Assembly: GCF_030812475.1 (NCBI RefSeq)
Contig: NZ_JAUSSR010000001.1
Location: 558,001 to 622,000 of the forward strand
Direction of reading: 5' to 3'
Length of the DNA stretch: 64,000 bases
From: Pseudomonas lini
Lineage (GTDB): Bacteria > Pseudomonadota > Gammaproteobacteria > Pseudomonadales > Pseudomonadaceae
In this document: in pieces, positions 36,624 through 45,200 of the stretch
Layout of the letters: the number at the start of each line of letters is the position of its first letter
Numbering within the stretch: the stretch's first letter is position 1
The notes under the pieces: generated by a model
The model's input: the letters and a program-made list of their open reading frames with translations, nothing else
Database searches by the model: none
Told to the model about the DNA's origin: nothing
Position numbers and translations under genes: made by a program

Positions 36624-37023
36624 TCGGTTTCCTTGAATTCGGGTTTTGTTGGACAGCTCCGCTGTGCCCGTTAGGGTGGATGGTAGGGAGGGAAGTGGCG
36701 GCTGGCAACAGAGTATTTCCGAGGGGCTGGAACCCAGTGTTGCGTAGACAAAGAGCAAGTTCTGTTTAGATTTTGTAGGCGTACGCCAGCACAAGACTGT
36801 GGCGAGGTGTGTTTCGTGAGGTAGGTGGTGTTTAAGTTCTTCGTGTAAAAAGCGACGTTTCCGGCATGTCTTGCGGACAGTGGCATTCAGTTGTTTTTCT
36901 ATTGAGGCTGATGGCCTCTTCGCGAGCAAGCTCGCTCCCACAGGGTTTGTGTCGACCCCGTTATTTGCGAGCGACGTAAAATCTGTGGGAGCGTGGCTTG
37001 CCCGCGAAGGGGACGACTCGGTC
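36624..37023. other. Intergenic region with one REPIN
   Basis: These 400 bases separate two minus-strand genes. They hold the upstream region of the 129-residue gene and a REPIN (36914-37013). I see no further gene or RNA. Confidence 0.5.
36914..37013. repeat. REPIN
   Basis: Inverted REP pair of the GTGGGAGCG subtype, tail-out orientation, directly downstream of the GH15 gene. Confidence 0.88.
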
Positions 37024-38850
37024 TCAAGGCTGCCAGTAATTCTTCTCCCCACTCAATTTTCGATCCAGAAAACACGCCGCGCTGATCAGCGCCAGGTGCG
37101 TCAGCGCTTGCGGTGTGTTGCCCAAGTGCCGGGCACGGCTGTCGAATTCTTCGGCATACAACCCCAGCGGATTGGCAAACCTCAGCAGTTGTTCAAATTC
37201 CAGATGCGCCTTTTCCACCCGGCCCGCCCGGGCCAGGCATTCGACGTACCAGAACGAGCAGGCGGCAAAGGCGCCTTCGGTGCCGTCGAGGCCGTCGATC
37301 TGACTGTCTTCGTTACGATAGCGATAGACCATGCCGTCGCGCACCAGGGTTTTCTCGATGGCTTGCAGGGTCGAGAGCCAGCGCGGATCCTTGGCGCTGA
37401 CGAAACGCACCAAAGGCATCAACAGCATCGAGCCATCGAGTGCGGTGCCACCGATGTGCTGGACGAAATGCCCGCGCTCTTCGTTCCAGAAGTTTTCCCA
37501 GATGTCGGCATAGATCGCCTGTCGGGTCTGGTCCCAGCGGGCGAACGGTGCCGGCAATGAGCGTTTGGAGGCGAGGCGAATGGCGCGGTCCAGTGCCACC
37601 CAGCACATCAGTCGCGAGTGCAGGAAGTGATGTTGCTCACCGCGCATTTCCCAGATGCCCACATCCTTTTGCTGCCAGTTTTCACACACCTGATCAACCA
37701 CTTCCACAGCGTGTTTCCAGCCCTCGTGGGAGATGGCGTCGCCATATTTGTTGACCAGGTACACCGCGTCCATCAGCTCGCCGAAGATGTCGAGCTGGAT
37801 CTGATCATAAGCTTGATTACCAATGCGCACCGGTACTGCGCCGCCATGGCCGGACAGGTGGGGCAGTTCGGTTTCCGGCAACTCCTGGCGCCCGTCGATG
37901 GCGTACAGGATGTTGATTTTCATCGGCTTGCCCTGGCAATCGCTGACCCGCCCGCGCAACCAGCGCATGTAGTCGTTGGCTTCCTGGACGTATCCCAGGC
38001 GCATGAAGGCGTAGACGGTGAATGAGGCATCGCGGATCCAGGTGTAGCGATAATCCCAGTTGCGCTCGCCGCCAGGTGTTTCCGGCAGACCGAAGGTGGC
38101 GGCAGCGACGATTGCGCCGTGTTTGCGCGAGGTCAACAGCTTGAGGGCCAGGGCCGAGCGATTGACCATCTCCCGCCAGCGCCCCCGATAATTGGATTGG
38201 CCGGACCAGTCGCGCCAATATTTCAGGGTGCGTTCCAGGCACAGGGTAGCGCCTCCTTCCTTGAAGCGCGGATCGTCGATGCCGCCAAGCAGGAACTCGG
38301 CACTCTGGTCCTGTTCGAGGGTGAAGTTGGCGACCGCCGCATTGCCTTCGATATGCAGCACCTGGTCTGAAGACAGGCGCAGCGACGGCTGGTCGACGGC
38401 CTCGAAGGTTACATGTTGGTCATCCATGCGCGCACGGGTCTTGGCGCGGGCGTAGTCATGGCGCACGGCGCAGCGCATATGAATGGTTACCTGGCCACTG
38501 ACCACCCGCACCCGGCGCATCAACACCGGTAGATCATCCTCGCTGTCGCCGATGGGCAGCAGGTCGGTGACTTCCACCACGGCGCGGTCGCTGAGCCAGC
38601 GTGTTTGCAGGACGTTGGTGTCCGGCAGGTAAATCTGTTCGCGGCGGGCGTCGGGCAGGTCCGGCGCCAGTTGGAAAATGCCCGCCTCGGGTGTGTCCAG
38701 CAGCGAGCAGAAGATCGATGGACTGTCGAACTCGGGCCAGCAGAAAAAGTCCACGCTGCCCTTGTCATTGACCAGCGCTGCGCTGCGCATGTCGCCGATA
38801 ATGCCGTGGGCGTCGATGGCGCTTTGTCGTTCAAGATGATGATCAACCAT
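37024..38850 (-). CDS. GH15-family glycoside hydrolase
   Basis: This 608-residue protein has an N-terminal beta-sandwich (about 1-240, opening IIGDMRSAALVNDKGSVDFFCWPEFDSPSIF) and a C-terminal (alpha/alpha)6 barrel. Barrel motifs seen: GGERNWDYRYTWIRDASFT, which includes substrate contacts, and DGTEGAFAACSFWYVECLA, carrying a candidate catalytic acid. Family members hydrolyse glucosidic bonds such as maltodextrins or trehalose; the exact substrate cannot be told. No signal peptide, so it is cytoplasmic. It overlaps the upstream SDR gene by 8 bases, so the two are co-translated. Confidence 0.88.
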   Translation of the reverse strand: MVDHHLERQSAIDAHGIIGDMRSAALVNDKGSVDFFCWPEFDSPSIFCSLLDTPEAGIFQLAPDLPDARREQIYLPDTNVLQTRWLSDRAVVEVTDLLPIGDSEDDLPVLMRRVRVVSGQVTIHMRCAVRHDYARAKTRARMDDQHVTFEAVDQPSLRLSSDQVLHIEGNAAVANFTLEQDQSAEFLLGGIDDPRFKEGGATLCLERTLKYWRDWSGQSNYRGRWREMVNRSALALKLLTSRKHGAIVAAATFGLPETPGGERNWDYRYTWIRDASFTVYAFMRLGYVQEANDYMRWLRGRVSDCQGKPMKINILYAIDGRQELPETELPHLSGHGGAVPVRIGNQAYDQIQLDIFGELMDAVYLVNKYGDAISHEGWKHAVEVVDQVCENWQQKDVGIWEMRGEQHHFLHSRLMCWVALDRAIRLASKRSLPAPFARWDQTRQAIYADIWENFWNEERGHFVQHIGGTALDGSMLLMPLVRFVSAKDPRWLSTLQAIEKTLVRDGMVYRYRNEDSQIDGLDGTEGAFAACSFWYVECLARAGRVEKAHLEFEQLLRFANPLGLYAEEFDSRARHLGNTPQALTHLALISAACFLDRKLSGEKNYWQP

Positions 38851-39706
38851 TGCCGCGAAACTCCGGGTAGAGGCTCATGCCGCCGTCGATGAACAAAGTG
38901 GTGCCGACAATGTAGTCGGACGCATCGGAGGCGAGGAAGACCACCGCGTTGGCAATATCTGCGACATCGCCGACCCGGCCGTAGGGAATGAGTTTGAGTA
39001 GTTCTCGCTCGGCGTCGCCTGCGGTTTCGGAGCGATTTATCTCTGTGCGGATGGCCCCCGGCGCGATGCCGTTGACGCGGATGCGCTGGTGGCTGACCTC
39101 TTGGGCGAGAGTCTGCATCAGCATGTCGACGCCGCCCTTGGATGCGGCGTAGTTGACGTGACCGGCCCAGGGAATGCGCTGGTGCACCGAGCTCATGTGG
39201 ATGATCTTGCCGGCGGCCCGGGACACGCCTTGGCGGATGCCTTGTCGATTGAAAATCCGCAGCGCGGCGCGGGCGCAGAGGAACTGCCCGGTGAGGTTGA
39301 CGCCGATCACCTGGTTCCAGTCGTCGAGGGTCATGTCGACGGTGGCGGCGTCTTTCTGCATACCGGAATTGGCCACCAGAATGTCCAGGTAACCGAAGGC
39401 GTCGAGGGTTTGCGCAAACAGCCGCTCGACGTCTTTTTCTTTGGAAACGTCGGCACCGATGGCGATGGCGCGACCGCCTTCATCGTTGATTTGTCGGGCC
39501 AGTTCTTCCGCGGGTTCTGCCTGGGAATGGTAGTTGATCACCACTGCGGCACCGGCAGCGGCCAGGGCCTTGGCAGCTGCGGTGCCGATGCCGGAACTGG
39601 CGCCGGTGACCAGGGCGACTTGTTGAGCGAGGGATAGCTGCATGAACGTCAGCGCCTTGAGTTGAGGGCCTAAGTAGCTGACTGGTGTGAGCGGCAGAGA
39701 GTTCAT
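38843..39706 (-). CDS. SDR-family oxidoreductase (glucose 1-dehydrogenase type)
   Basis: This 287-residue classical short-chain dehydrogenase/reductase has the NAD(P) motif TGASSGIG, the NSG structural motif, catalytic Ser in HMSSVHQ and YxxxK in NYAASKGG, and IAPGAIRTEI. It resembles glucose 1-dehydrogenases. The start is uncertain: ATG 39706 gives a 21-residue extension, whereas ATG 39643 (MQLSLAQQ) begins right at the fold. Overlap with the GH15 gene suggests a two-step conversion in which glucose released by the hydrolase is oxidised; this is inference. Confidence 0.85.
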   Translation of the reverse strand: MNSLPLTPVSYLGPQLKALTFMQLSLAQQVALVTGASSGIGTAAAKALAAAGAAVVINYHSQAEPAEELARQINDEGGRAIAIGADVSKEKDVERLFAQTLDAFGYLDILVANSGMQKDAATVDMTLDDWNQVIGVNLTGQFLCARAALRIFNRQGIRQGVSRAAGKIIHMSSVHQRIPWAGHVNYAASKGGVDMLMQTLAQEVSHQRIRVNGIAPGAIRTEINRSETAGDAERELLKLIPYGRVGDVADIANAVVFLASDASDYIVGTTLFIDGGMSLYPEFRGNG

Positions 39707-39720
39707 TTGGTGACTGCACT

Positions 39721-39824
39721 GGCCCCTTCGCGAGCAAGCTCGCTCCCACAGTTAATCTCCAGTGCTCGCCAATCGTGCGTTCACAGTCGACCCCTGTGGG
39801 AGCGAGCTTGCTCGCGAAGGGGCC
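39721..39824. repeat. REPIN in divergent SDR/MFS region
   Basis: Inverted REP pair, GTGGGAGCGAGCTTGC subtype with matching CGCGAAGGGGCC ends. It fills most of the space between the divergent SDR and MFS genes. Confidence 0.92.
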
Positions 39825-39905
39825 TTCACAGTCAACCAACAATTACCTGCTTTCCCCTGGATCAGGCTTATGGCAACTTGCAGTCCCTTATCGAGACCTG
39901 TACCC

Positions 39906-41078
39906 ATGGCAAATCCCTACCGCGAGCTATTCAAAGCCCCTGGCTCCAGCGCTTTTGTAATGGCGGGCATGATCGCGCGCATGCCGATTTCCATGACCGG
40001 CATCGGCCTGATCACCATGCTCTCGCAACTGCAGGGTGGCTACGGATTGGCGGGCGCGGTAGCCGCCACGTTTGCCTTGGCCACGGCATTTTGCGCACCT
40101 CAGGTTTCGCGCCTGGTGGACCGTTTCGGGCAGCGCCGGATCTTGCCGGTTTCAGCGCTGATCGGCGGCGGGGCATTGCTACTGGTATTGCTCTGCACCC
40201 GTTTGCAGGCGCCGAACTGGACCTTGTTCCTGTTCGCGGCACTGGCCGGTTGCATGCCGAGCATGTCGGCGATGGTGCGGGCCCGCTGGACCGAGTTGTA
40301 TCGCGGCCAGCCCCAGCTGCAAACCGCCTATGCCCTGGAGTCGGTGCTCGACGAGGTCTGCTTTATCGTCGGGCCGCCGTTGTCGGTGGGGTTGTGCGTG
40401 GTGGCGTTTCCCGAGGCCGGGCCGTTGGCGGCGCTGCTGATGCTGGCGGTCGGGGTCAGCGCGTTCGTGCTGCAACGGGACACCGAGCCGCCGGTGCATC
40501 CTCATGAGGAACATCATCAAGGTTCGATCATCCGTTCCCGCGAGATTCAATGGCTGGTGCTGTTGATGGTCGCCATGGGCACTATCGTCGGGGTGATCGA
40601 TGTGGTCAGCGTCGCTTTCGCCCAGCACCAGGGCCAACCGGCGGCGGCGAGCGTTGTGCTGTCGGTGTATGCGATTGGCTCGTGTCTGGCGGGGTTGGCG
40701 TTCGGAGCCTTGCGTTCGAAGGTGCCATTGCCTCGGTTGTTTCTGTACGGCGGGGTGGCGACGGCGGTGACCACGCTGCCGCTGCTGCTGGCGGCGAACA
40801 TTCTCGGCTTGTCGCTGGCGGTGTTCGTGGCCGGGCTGTTTTTTGCGCCGACGCTGATTGTGGCGATGGCGTTGGTGGAGCAAATCGTACCGCCGGCCAA
40901 GCTCACCGAAGGCCTGACCTGGCTGGTGACCGGGTTGAGTATCGGCGTGGCGATCGGCGCGGCCAGTTCGGGGTGGCTGATCGATGCCTTCGGCGCCCGC
41001 AGCGGGTTTTGGGTGGCGATCGGGGCGGGGGCTGTGGTGCTCGGTTCTGCCGTCCAAAGCCATCGTCATTTGAAATAG
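39906..41078 (+). CDS. MFS transporter
   Basis: This 390-residue major facilitator has about 12 hydrophobic segments. It starts MANPYRELFKAPGSSAFVMAGMIARMPISM, which is typical of a pseudomonad sugar/drug MFS subfamily, and has the loop 2-3 motif SRLVDRFGQRR. A short His-rich cytoplasmic loop (PPVHPHEEHHQGS, about residues 197-210) splits the halves. An alternative in-frame ATG about 13 codons upstream cannot be excluded. The substrate is unknown. It is upstream of pvdG on the same strand but separated by a REPIN and a PvdS-type promoter, so it is not clearly part of the siderophore unit. Confidence 0.8.
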   Translation: MANPYRELFKAPGSSAFVMAGMIARMPISMTGIGLITMLSQLQGGYGLAGAVAATFALATAFCAPQVSRLVDRFGQRRILPVSALIGGGALLLVLLCTRLQAPNWTLFLFAALAGCMPSMSAMVRARWTELYRGQPQLQTAYALESVLDEVCFIVGPPLSVGLCVVAFPEAGPLAALLMLAVGVSAFVLQRDTEPPVHPHEEHHQGSIIRSREIQWLVLLMVAMGTIVGVIDVVSVAFAQHQGQPAAASVVLSVYAIGSCLAGLAFGALRSKVPLPRLFLYGGVATAVTTLPLLLAANILGLSLAVFVAGLFFAPTLIVAMALVEQIVPPAKLTEGLTWLVTGLSIGVAIGAASSGWLIDAFGARSGFWVAIGAGAVVLGSAVQSHRHLK

Positions 41079-41080
41079 AG

Positions 41081-41112
41081 ATCAAACTGTGGGAGAGATC
41101 AAACTGTGGGAG
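41081..41112 (+). repeat. 16-bp tandem duplication
   Basis: GATCAAACTGTGGGAG occurs twice in tandem at the left edge of the following REPIN, duplicating the start of its REP core. Confidence 0.85.
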
Positions 41113-41199
41113 CGAGCCTGCTCGCGAATGCGGTGTGTCAGTCAACATCAATGCTGAATGACACACCGCATTCGCGAGCAGGCTCGCTCCCACAGTTTG
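41101..41199. repeat. Near-perfect palindromic REPIN
   Basis: Both REP arms (GTGGGAGCGAGCCTGC) and the interior (GCGGTGTGTC...GACACACCGC) pair almost completely. It is the intact relative of the REPIN inside the second NRPS gene, sharing its TCAACATCA-like centre. Confidence 0.95.
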
Positions 41200-41208
41200 G
41201 ATCTTCGA

Positions 41209-41233
41209 CTAATTCACGATCCGCCTCATCCGT
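41209..41233 (+). promoter_or_regulatory. PvdS-type (iron starvation) promoter of pvdG
   Basis: CTAATT followed after 16 bases by CGT matches the pyoverdine IS-box pattern (TAAAT-N16/17-CGT). It lies about 35 bases upstream of the thioesterase start codon and its GAGGT ribosome site. Confidence 0.65.
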
Positions 41234-41267
41234 TCTCCTATACAGACAACTTCTCGAGGTAAGCCCG

Positions 41268-42002
41268 GTGACCCAGCTGACATTACTGTGCCTGCCCTAT
41301 TCAGGCGCGAGCGCCATGGTCTACAGCCGCTGGCGGCGCAAGTTGCCGGAATGGTTGAAACTGCAGCCCGTGGAGTTGCCCGGGCGTGGGGCGCGGTTTG
41401 GCGAGCCTTTGCACACCGATATGCGACGCCTGGCGCTGCAATTGGCCTATGAACAAAAAGCCACCCTCAAGGCCCCCTATGCCTTGTTCGGCCATAGCCT
41501 TGGCGCGTTGCTGGCCTGTGAAATGGCCCATGCCTTGCGCGCGCTGGGTTGCCCGGAGCCGGTGGCGCTCTTTGCCTCGGGCACGGCCGCTCCGTCGATG
41601 CGGGCCGACTACGATCGGGGTTTCGCAGAACCGAAGACCGACGCCGAACTGATCGAACAATTGCGCACCCTCAACGGCACCAGCGAAGAAGTCCTGGCCA
41701 ACGAGGAACTGATGGGCCTGACGCTGCCAGTGCTGCGCGCCGATTTCCAATTGTGCGGACGTTTCGAACCCGTCCAGCGTCCATTGCTCAAGTGCCCGGT
41801 GCACGTGCTCGGCGGCAAGGACGACCGCGCCACCACTGAACAGTTGATCGGCTGGCGCAAGGAAACCCACGGCAGTTTTTCCGTGGACATGCTGGCCGGC
41901 GGGCACTTTTTCATCCATGAGCACGAGGCCAAGGTGTTGCGGGTGATCAAGGACCAACTGGAAGTTCATCACCGGCGGCACGCCATGCCCGCCAGTGCCT
42001 GA
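41268..42002 (+). CDS. pvdG: Type II thioesterase of pyoverdine synthesis
   Basis: This 244-residue alpha/beta hydrolase removes misloaded acyl or aminoacyl groups from NRPS carrier proteins. Seen: LTLLCLPYSGASAMVYSRW start, the nucleophile elbow GHSLGA with Ser77, the Asp in GGKDDRAT and the His in GGHFFIHE, together the catalytic triad. The start is GTG 41268 with GAGGT nine bases upstream; longer frames upstream are translated REPIN. The PvdS-type box and the following NRPS genes support the pyoverdine assignment, although the gene is separated from pvdL, which is not in the window. Confidence 0.87.
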   Translation: MTQLTLLCLPYSGASAMVYSRWRRKLPEWLKLQPVELPGRGARFGEPLHTDMRRLALQLAYEQKATLKAPYALFGHSLGALLACEMAHALRALGCPEPVALFASGTAAPSMRADYDRGFAEPKTDAELIEQLRTLNGTSEEVLANEELMGLTLPVLRADFQLCGRFEPVQRPLLKCPVHVLGGKDDRATTEQLIGWRKETHGSFSVDMLAGGHFFIHEHEAKVLRVIKDQLEVHHRRHAMPASA

Positions 42003-42010
42003 CCCTTCGA

Positions 42011-42121
42011 CCCCCTGTAGGAGCGAGCTTGCTCGCGAAAGACCCGAGGGCGCCGCTGGGCATCTGGTTTTACGCGTTATCGTTCACGACCTTCGCGAGC
42101 AAGCTCGCTCCTACAGGGGGG
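42011..42121. repeat. REPIN between pvdG and pvdI
   Basis: Inverted REP pair with GTAGGAGCGAGCTTGC arms. The interior carries, in reverse, GTGAACGATAACGCG. Confidence 0.92.
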
Positions 42122-42165
42122 CATCCCCAGCCGCTAATCTCCTTTGTGATACTTGTTCTCATTCG

Positions 42166-42189
42166 CTAATTTTTCCGGTCTGCATTCGT
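42166..42189 (+). promoter_or_regulatory. PvdS-type promoter of the NRPS genes
   Basis: CTAAT-N16-CGT lies 55 bases upstream of the NRPS start codon, following the pattern seen before pvdG with one base less spacing. Confidence 0.65.
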
Positions 42190-42243
42190 TTTATATGGAC
42201 GACGTGCCTTTGTGCTTCCCGCCACTGATCCGGATACCCAGAA

Positions 42244-45200
42244 ATGAATGCTGAAGACTCCTTGAAACTTGCTCGCCGGTTTATCGGGTTGCCGCTGGAA
42301 AAGCGCCGGATGTTCCTCGCGGCCTTGCACAAGGAGGGCGTTGATTTCGCCCGCTTCCCGATCCCTGCCGGCGTCGAGGCCGACGATCGCCAGGCGCTGT
42401 CGTACGCCCAGCAGCGCATGTGGTTTCTCTGGCAGCTGGACCCGCAAAGCGGCGCGTACAACCTGCCGGGCGCGGTGCGCCTGACCGGGCGGTTGAGCCT
42501 GGCGGCGCTGGAGCAAGCCTTTGCCAATCTGGTGTCGCGTCATGAAACCCTGCGTACCGTGTTCCAGCGCCAGGCCGATGACAGCTTGCTGCAAGTGCCG
42601 GCCAGCGCGCCGCTGGTCATAGATCAGGTGGATTTCAGCACCTTGCCAACCACTGAGCGCGAACGGGCAGTCGCCCAGGCGGCCGAGCAGCAATCCTTGC
42701 TGCCCTTTGACCTGTCGGTCGGCCCGTTGCTGCGCGTCACCGTGCTCAAGCTCGCCGAGCAGGAACACGTCCTGCTGCTGACCCTGCACCACATCGTTTC
42801 CGACGGCTGGTCGATGAATGTGCTGATCGACGAGTTCATCCGCTGTTACGACGCGTTCGAGGCGGGCACCCAACCCCAACTCGCGCCCTTGCCGATCCAG
42901 TACAGCGACTACGCGCTGTGGCAACGCCGCTGGCTGGAGGCGGGCGAGCAGGCGCGTCAGCTCGATTACTGGCAGGCGCAATTGGGCAGCGAACACCCGG
43001 TACTGGAACTGCCCACCGATCACCCGCGCCCGCCGATGCCGAGCTATCGCGGCACTCGATACGAATTCGCGGTCGACGCGCAACTGGCCGAGCAGCTGCG
43101 CACCACGGCGCAGAAGCACAACATCACGTTATTCATGCTGTTGCTCGGCGCCTTCAACGTGCTGCTGCACCGCTACACCGGGCAGACCGACATTCGCGTC
43201 GGCGTGCCGATTGCCAACCGCAACCGCGGCGAAATCGAAGGCCTGATCGGCTTCTTCGTCAACACCCAGGTACTGCGCACCCAGCTTGATGGCCAGACCC
43301 GCGTCGACGAGTTGCTACGCGCCATCAAGGAAACCGCCCTGGGCGCCCAGGCGCATCAGGACCTGCCGTTCGAACGCCTGGTCGAGGCGTTGAAACTGGA
43401 GCGCAGCCTCAGCCACACGCCGCTGTTCCAAGTGATGTACAACCACCAGCCACAGGTCGCCGACATCTCCACCGTCAGCACCGCATCCGGCCTGGCGCTG
43501 GGTGTGATCGAATGGGAAGGGCGCACTACGCAGTTCGACCTGACCCTCGATACCTACGAAAAAGGCGGCAAGTTGCACGCGGCGCTGACCTACGCCAACG
43601 ACCTGTTCGACGCCGCGACCATCGCACGCATGGCCCGGCACTGGACGTACCTGTTGCACGGCATGGTCAGCGATTCGCAGCAGCGCATCGGCGATTTGCC
43701 GCTGCTGGAAAAAACCGAATATCAACGCATCGTGCATGACTGGAATCGCGCAGACGAAAGTTTCGCCCTGGACCAGTGCGTTCATGAGCTGATCAGCCAA
43801 CAAGTTGCGCAAAACCCGACGGCACTGGCGGTGACCTTCGGCCACAAGCAACTGACGTACGCCGAACTCGATGTTCAAGCCAATCGCCTGGCCCACAAAC
43901 TGATCGAATTGGGCGTCGGCCCGGAAGTCCGGGTCGGCGTGGCGATGCAGCGTTCCGACACGCTGCTGGTGGCACTGCTCGCGGTGCTCAAGGCCGGTGG
44001 CGCCTACGTGCCGCTGGATCCGGATTACCCGGCCGAGCGGGTCGCCTACATGTTTGAAGACAGCCGCGCCCTGGTGCTGCTGACCGAGCAATCCGTCGCG
44101 GCGACACTCAATGTGGCGGCCGACACCCAAGTGCTGCTGATGGAATACGGGCCATGGGCTGATTACCCCGGCAGCGCCCCGGTCACCGCTGTCACGCCGG
44201 ACAACCTCGCCTACGTGATCTACACCTCAGGATCCACCGGCAAACCCAAAGGCGTGGCCATCGCCCACCGCAACGTGCTGGCGTTGATCGACTGGTCCAA
44301 AGCGGTCTATGGCCGCGAAGACATTCAAGGCGTCCTGGCCTCGACCTCGGTGTGCTTCGACCTGTCGGTGTGGGAGCTGTTCGTCACCCTGGCCAACGGC
44401 GGCTCGCTGATCATCGCCCGCAATGCCCTGGAGTTGCCGCAGCTGCCGGCCCGGGATCAGGTGCGCCTGATCAACACCGTGCCGTCGGCGATCAACGCCT
44501 TGCAGCGCGACGGGCAGATCCCGTCGGGCGTGCGCATCATCAACCTCGCCGGCGAGCCGCTGAAGCAGAGCCTGGTGGACGCCCTGTATCAGCAGTCGAC
44601 CGTTGAACATGTCTACGATCTGTACGGCCCCTCGGAAGACACCACCTATTCGACCTGGACCCGACGCGAGGCCGGTGGCCACGCCAACATCGGCCGCCCG
44701 CTCAAGCACACCGCCAGCTACCTGCTGGACGCCGAGCTGCAACCGGTACCCCAGGGCGTGTCGGCTGAACTGTATCTGGCCGGTGCCGGCATCACTCGCG
44801 GTTACCTGGCTCGTCCGGGCATGACCGCTGAAAAGTACGTACCTAACCCGTTTGCCAGCAACGGCGAGCGCCTGTACCGCACCGGCGACCTGACCCGCTA
44901 TCAGCCCGACGGCACGCTGCAATACGTCGGGCGTGCCGACCACCAGGTCAAGGTCCGTGGTTTCCGCATCGAGCCAGGAGAAATCGAAGCCCGGTTGTTG
45001 CAGCAAGACGCGGTTCGCGAACTGGCGGTGCTGGCGCAGGATGGTAACAACGGTCAGCAACTGGTTGCCTACATCGTGCCGAGCGATCCTGCGTTGCTGA
45101 ATGACATCGACGCCCAAGCGACCCTGCGTGAAACCCTGAAAGCGGCGCTGCGTCAGCACCTGCCGGATTACATGGTCCCGGCGTTCCTGCTGTTCCTCGT

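Noticed and set aside
39762..39905. Longer start for the MFS transporter
   Set aside because: The added residues come from the REPIN at 39721-39824. Family homology begins at MANPYREL.
41106..41267. N-terminal extension of the thioesterase
   Set aside because: It is translated REPIN and promoter sequence. GTG 41268 has a GAGGT site and begins exactly at the family fold.
42140..42165. Fur box in front of the NRPS promoter
   Set aside because: GATACTTGTTCTCATTCGC has only partial similarity to the 19-bp Fur consensus. Pyoverdine NRPS genes are normally iron-controlled through PvdS.
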